Origin: Alphaproteobacteria bacterium
GTDB taxonomy: Bacteria; Pseudomonadota; Alphaproteobacteria; Puniceispirillales; UBA1172
Direction of reading: 5' to 3'
DNA length: 6,950 nt
NCBI GenBank assembly: GCA_021296375.1
Contig: JAGWAQ010000088.1
Span: forward strand, 1-6,950
A model generated the notes under the pieces. The model had not been told where the DNA came from. It saw nothing but the letters and a program-made list of their open reading frames with translations, and did no database searches. The position numbers and the translations under genes are program-made. Below are positions 4,702 through 6,950 of this stretch, one piece after another; positions within the stretch are counted from its first letter, which is position 1, and each line of letters starts with the position of its first letter.

Positions 4702-6900
4702 TTATGAGGTCTGTCGCGGGAAAATAAGAGAAACGCGCGCACCGCCCAGACTATCGGCATCATCAGTATTTTCAAGAACAAGTTCACCGGAATGGTCCTC
4801 GATAATCTTCTGCACAATCGCCAGCCCAAGCCCCGTGCCTTTTTCGCGGTTGGTGACATAAGGTTCGGTCAGGGTGGCGATCTGGTCAAGCGGCAGGCCC
4901 GGCCCATTATCGCTGACGATAATTCGGACATGACGATCATCCGCCTTAACATCCAGCCGCACCCGGGGGCTGGCCACATCGCTTTCCACCATGGCATCAA
5001 CAGCATTTTGCAAAAGATTGGTGATGGCCTGACGGATCAAGCCATCATCACAAAGCATCATCACCTCGTCATCGGGAAAACTGCCGGAGATAAATTCCGC
5101 CTGGCTGTTGCCGCCACGGAACAGCGACAATTGCGCATTGATGATCTGAACAACATTGTGGCTTTCCATCACCGGCGCGGGCATGCGTGCAAATGATGAA
5201 AACTCATTGACCAGTCGGCCAATGTCATCAACCTGGCGAATGATGGTGCTGACATAGGATGAAAAGGCTTTCTTGTCCTTTTCGTCTTCAGGCACATATT
5301 TCGCCCCGAGCCGCTCCGCCGCCAGCTGGATCGGCGTCAGGGGGTTCTTGATCTCATGGGCGATGCGACGGGCGATATCTGACCACGCCGCCTTGCGCTG
5401 GGCATCCAGCAAATCCGACACATCCTCAAACGTCACGACATAACCGACCACACGTTTGGCGACGGTTTCGGTGGTGATCCGTGCCAGCAGGTTGATGGTC
5501 TGGCCGTCACGGATAATTTCGATATTCTGTTCGCGATTGCGGCGGCCGGGTTTATCGGCGTTTTCGAGCAAATCCCTGAATTCCGGCACGACATCCGCGA
5601 GCTTCTGCCCCAGTACCTGCTGACGGTTCAGCCCCAGCATCGACAATGCCGACAGGTTGGGCAAGGTGATGGTCTGGGCTTCATCAATCCCGATCACCCC
5701 TGACGATACCCCCGCCAGCACAGCTTCGGTAAACTCGCGGCGTTTGTCGAGTTGCCGGTTGGCTTCCACCAGCTCACTGCGGTTTTTGCTCATTTCATCG
5801 AGCATGTTGTTAAAGGAATGCCCGAGTTGCGCGATTTCATCATTCGACGCGCTGGCATTGACCCGGCTTTCCAGGTTGCCCGACCGCACCTGATCAGCCA
5901 CCTGAATAACCGAACCAAGCGGCACAACAATGGCATTGGCAAAGTTCAGCCCCACCCACATCGCGCCCAGAAGCAGCAGCAAGGCGACCATGCCGAACAG
6001 CAAGGCAAAGCTGACTTTCAGGTCAAGCTGACGGATATCCAGCGATTGGTATTCCGACACCGCAAGTTCCGTCCGTGCCACGGCGCCCGACACATTGGGG
6101 TCGATAAAACGCCCCACCAGCAAATAGCCGTCAACAAACTGGTTGAGCCGCACCCCGGCGCGAATACGGTTGGTGATTTCCGTGCTGGTGATGGCAACAT
6201 CCCCGTCACGCGCGGTGGCGAAGAAATCATCCCCAAGACTGCTGAACGTCACGGCATAGGCATAACGGGAATTGGCATTGACCCGGCCGTTGGAATTGAT
6301 CACCAGCGCTTCCGACAGGTTGCGCACCCCGGCCTGATTGGTCAGAAAAGCGTCAAACTGCCGACGATTGCCCGACAATTGGGACGCTTCGCGGTTAATG
6401 TCATTGGCCATGGCCAGCACCTGACCGCGCACCGACTGAACATGCTCTTCAAGGTAGGATTCGGCGACGGTGACGCTTTCGTTAACCGCCGTTGAGATGC
6501 GATCATCAAACCAGCCGCGGAGCGAGAAATCCAGCACAAAGACCGAAAACGCCACGACAATAATCGCCGGGAAAACCGTGATCAGCCCAAACAAGGTCAC
6601 GAGCCGCCAATGCAATTGATAGCCCGCCAGGCGACGTTTGCGTTCGCTGATCAACTGAATGATCTGCCGCCCCACAAACACCAGCAAGATCATCAGGGCA
6701 ATCAGATCAATCGCCAGCAGGACCCCCGCCAGATCACTGCCGTTTTGCAGATAGGCCTCACTCGACAACAGCGCATAGGTCGCCCCGCCAAGGCAAAGCG
6801 CCACCACCACCGACACATAGGCAAACACCTGCTCGTTCATCACCCTCAACAGGAAGGCCCGGAACAGCGCCCCCCCCCCCTTCGCCCCGCCCCCGGTCAA
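4702..6900 (-). CDS. ntrY: Nitrogen regulation sensor histidine kinase NtrY
   Basis: NtrY is the inner-membrane histidine kinase that phosphorylates NtrX. From TTG 6900 it has 732 residues, normal for the family. In order: two transmembrane helices at about 26-47 and 57-78, a third at 101-124, a periplasmic sensor region at 125-295, a fourth helix at 296-321, HAMP to about 373 ending in an amphipathic coiled segment, PAS at about 388-500 (with LGLNRQQVLGQ), the phosphorylation site RRIAHEIKNPLTP with H515, and a HATPase domain with N-box NLLQNAVDAM (N632), SDNGPGLP (D664) and GTGLGLAIV (688-695). All catalytic residues are present. The start is uncertain. TTG 6900 has no ribosome site; TTG, GTG and ATG at 6849, 6843 and 6840 are alternatives but would cut the basic segment before the first membrane helix. 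In frame upstream, ATG 6939 is followed by TAA at 6909-6907, so the original protein may have been 13 residues longer. The N-terminus is glycine-rich because of an 11-base G run. Confidence 0.93.
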   Translation of the reverse strand: MTGGGAKGGGALFRAFLLRVMNEQVFAYVSVVVALCLGGATYALLSSEAYLQNGSDLAGVLLAIDLIALMILLVFVGRQIIQLISERKRRLAGYQLHWRLVTLFGLITVFPAIIVVAFSVFVLDFSLRGWFDDRISTAVNESVTVAESYLEEHVQSVRGQVLAMANDINREASQLSGNRRQFDAFLTNQAGVRNLSEALVINSNGRVNANSRYAYAVTFSSLGDDFFATARDGDVAITSTEITNRIRAGVRLNQFVDGYLLVGRFIDPNVSGAVARTELAVSEYQSLDIRQLDLKVSFALLFGMVALLLLLGAMWVGLNFANAIVVPLGSVIQVADQVRSGNLESRVNASASNDEIAQLGHSFNNMLDEMSKNRSELVEANRQLDKRREFTEAVLAGVSSGVIGIDEAQTITLPNLSALSMLGLNRQQVLGQKLADVVPEFRDLLENADKPGRRNREQNIEIIRDGQTINLLARITTETVAKRVVGYVVTFEDVSDLLDAQRKAAWSDIARRIAHEIKNPLTPIQLAAERLGAKYVPEDEKDKKAFSSYVSTIIRQVDDIGRLVNEFSSFARMPAPVMESHNVVQIINAQLSLFRGGNSQAEFISGSFPDDEVMMLCDDGLIRQAITNLLQNAVDAMVESDVASPRVRLDVKADDRHVRIIVSDNGPGLPLDQIATLTEPYVTNREKGTGLGLAIVQKIIEDHSGELVLENTDDADSLGGARVSLIFPRQTS
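6870..6880 (-). repeat. Homopolymer tract of 11 G near the start of ntrY
   Basis: Eleven consecutive C on the plus strand (G on the minus) encode part of AKGGGAL in the NtrY N-terminus. Runs of this length slip easily in replication and are often miscounted in sequencing. One base more or less would put codons upstream of the run out of frame with NtrY. Neither other frame upstream of the tract has an ATG, GTG or TTG followed by an open path, so the present length is the one that leaves a start in frame. Confidence 0.85.
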
Positions 6901-6950
6901 GGGACGTTAGGATGATGATGTTATTTTAGTATTATTCATAAAAAAACCAT
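6901..6950 (-). other. ntrY upstream region with in-frame ATG, TAA and ATGA junction
   Basis: On the minus strand, ATG at 6939 opens MNNTKITSSS and stops at TAA 6909-6907, in the ntrY frame. A TGA in another frame overlaps this ATG as ATGA, the arrangement seen at ntrX-trkA, so the end of an upstream gene (ntrC by synteny) could be here. Only 12 bases of it would be visible, too few to recognise. The stretch is AT-rich with an ATC triplet repeat at 6920-6911. No Shine-Dalgarno sequence is visible before either candidate start. Confidence 0.4.

Noticed and set aside
5752..6495. A 247-codon open frame on the plus strand opposite ntrY
   Set aside because: It is antisense to the NtrY sensor and HAMP regions, has no family signature, is rich in His, Gln and Arg as expected for the complement of a GC-rich gene, and has no clear ribosome site.

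Overview
The window looks like a piece of an alphaproteobacterial chromosome of moderate-to-high GC. On the minus strand it carries ntrY - ntrX - trkA - D-amino-acid aminotransferase - hfq, which is the conserved alphaproteobacterial ntr/trkA/hfq neighbourhood. The 3' part of mazG lies on the plus strand and converges on hfq. The protein sequences fit this lineage: NtrX has no GAFTGA loop, Hfq is short, and TrkA is a two-RCK-module protein. I cannot name the genus. I see no mobile element, CRISPR array, tRNA or rRNA, and no sign of horizontal transfer.  Layout from left to right: 2-637 (+) mazG, cut at its 5' side by the window edge; 13 bases between two converging stop codons; 651-884/899 (-) hfq; about 70 AT-rich bases; 973-1830 (-) D-amino-acid aminotransferase; about 80 AT-rich bases with a perfect inverted repeat; 1912-3291 (-) trkA; a 4-base ATGA overlap; 3288-4673 (-) ntrX, interrupted by an in-frame TAA at 4290-4292; 28 bases; 4702-6900 (-) ntrY; then 50 bases that are probably the ntrC/ntrY junction. 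No gap reaches 300 bases.  How the genes work together: NtrY is a membrane sensor kinase and NtrX its response regulator, known in alphaproteobacteria for nitrogen, redox and envelope control. TrkA is the NAD-binding peripheral subunit that gates Trk potassium uptake. The aminotransferase makes or interconverts D-alanine and D-glutamate for peptidoglycan. Hfq is the RNA chaperone. MazG hydrolyses aberrant or signalling nucleotides. The tight ntrX-trkA overlap points to shared transcription; the AT-rich gaps before the aminotransferase and hfq could hold extra promoters.  The most striking thing is a set of lesions at translation signals in otherwise intact genes. ntrX has a nonsense codon exactly in its interdomain linker. 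hfq has ATT where the start codon should be, seven bases after a good Shine-Dalgarno sequence. ntrY has an upstream in-frame ATG followed eleven codons later by TAA, plus an 11-base G run near its usable start. The hfq change and probably the ntrX change are G-to-T on the coding strand. This is either real decay or re-wiring of NtrYX and Hfq expression, or a base-calling or DNA-damage artefact. Reads from the source would settle which.
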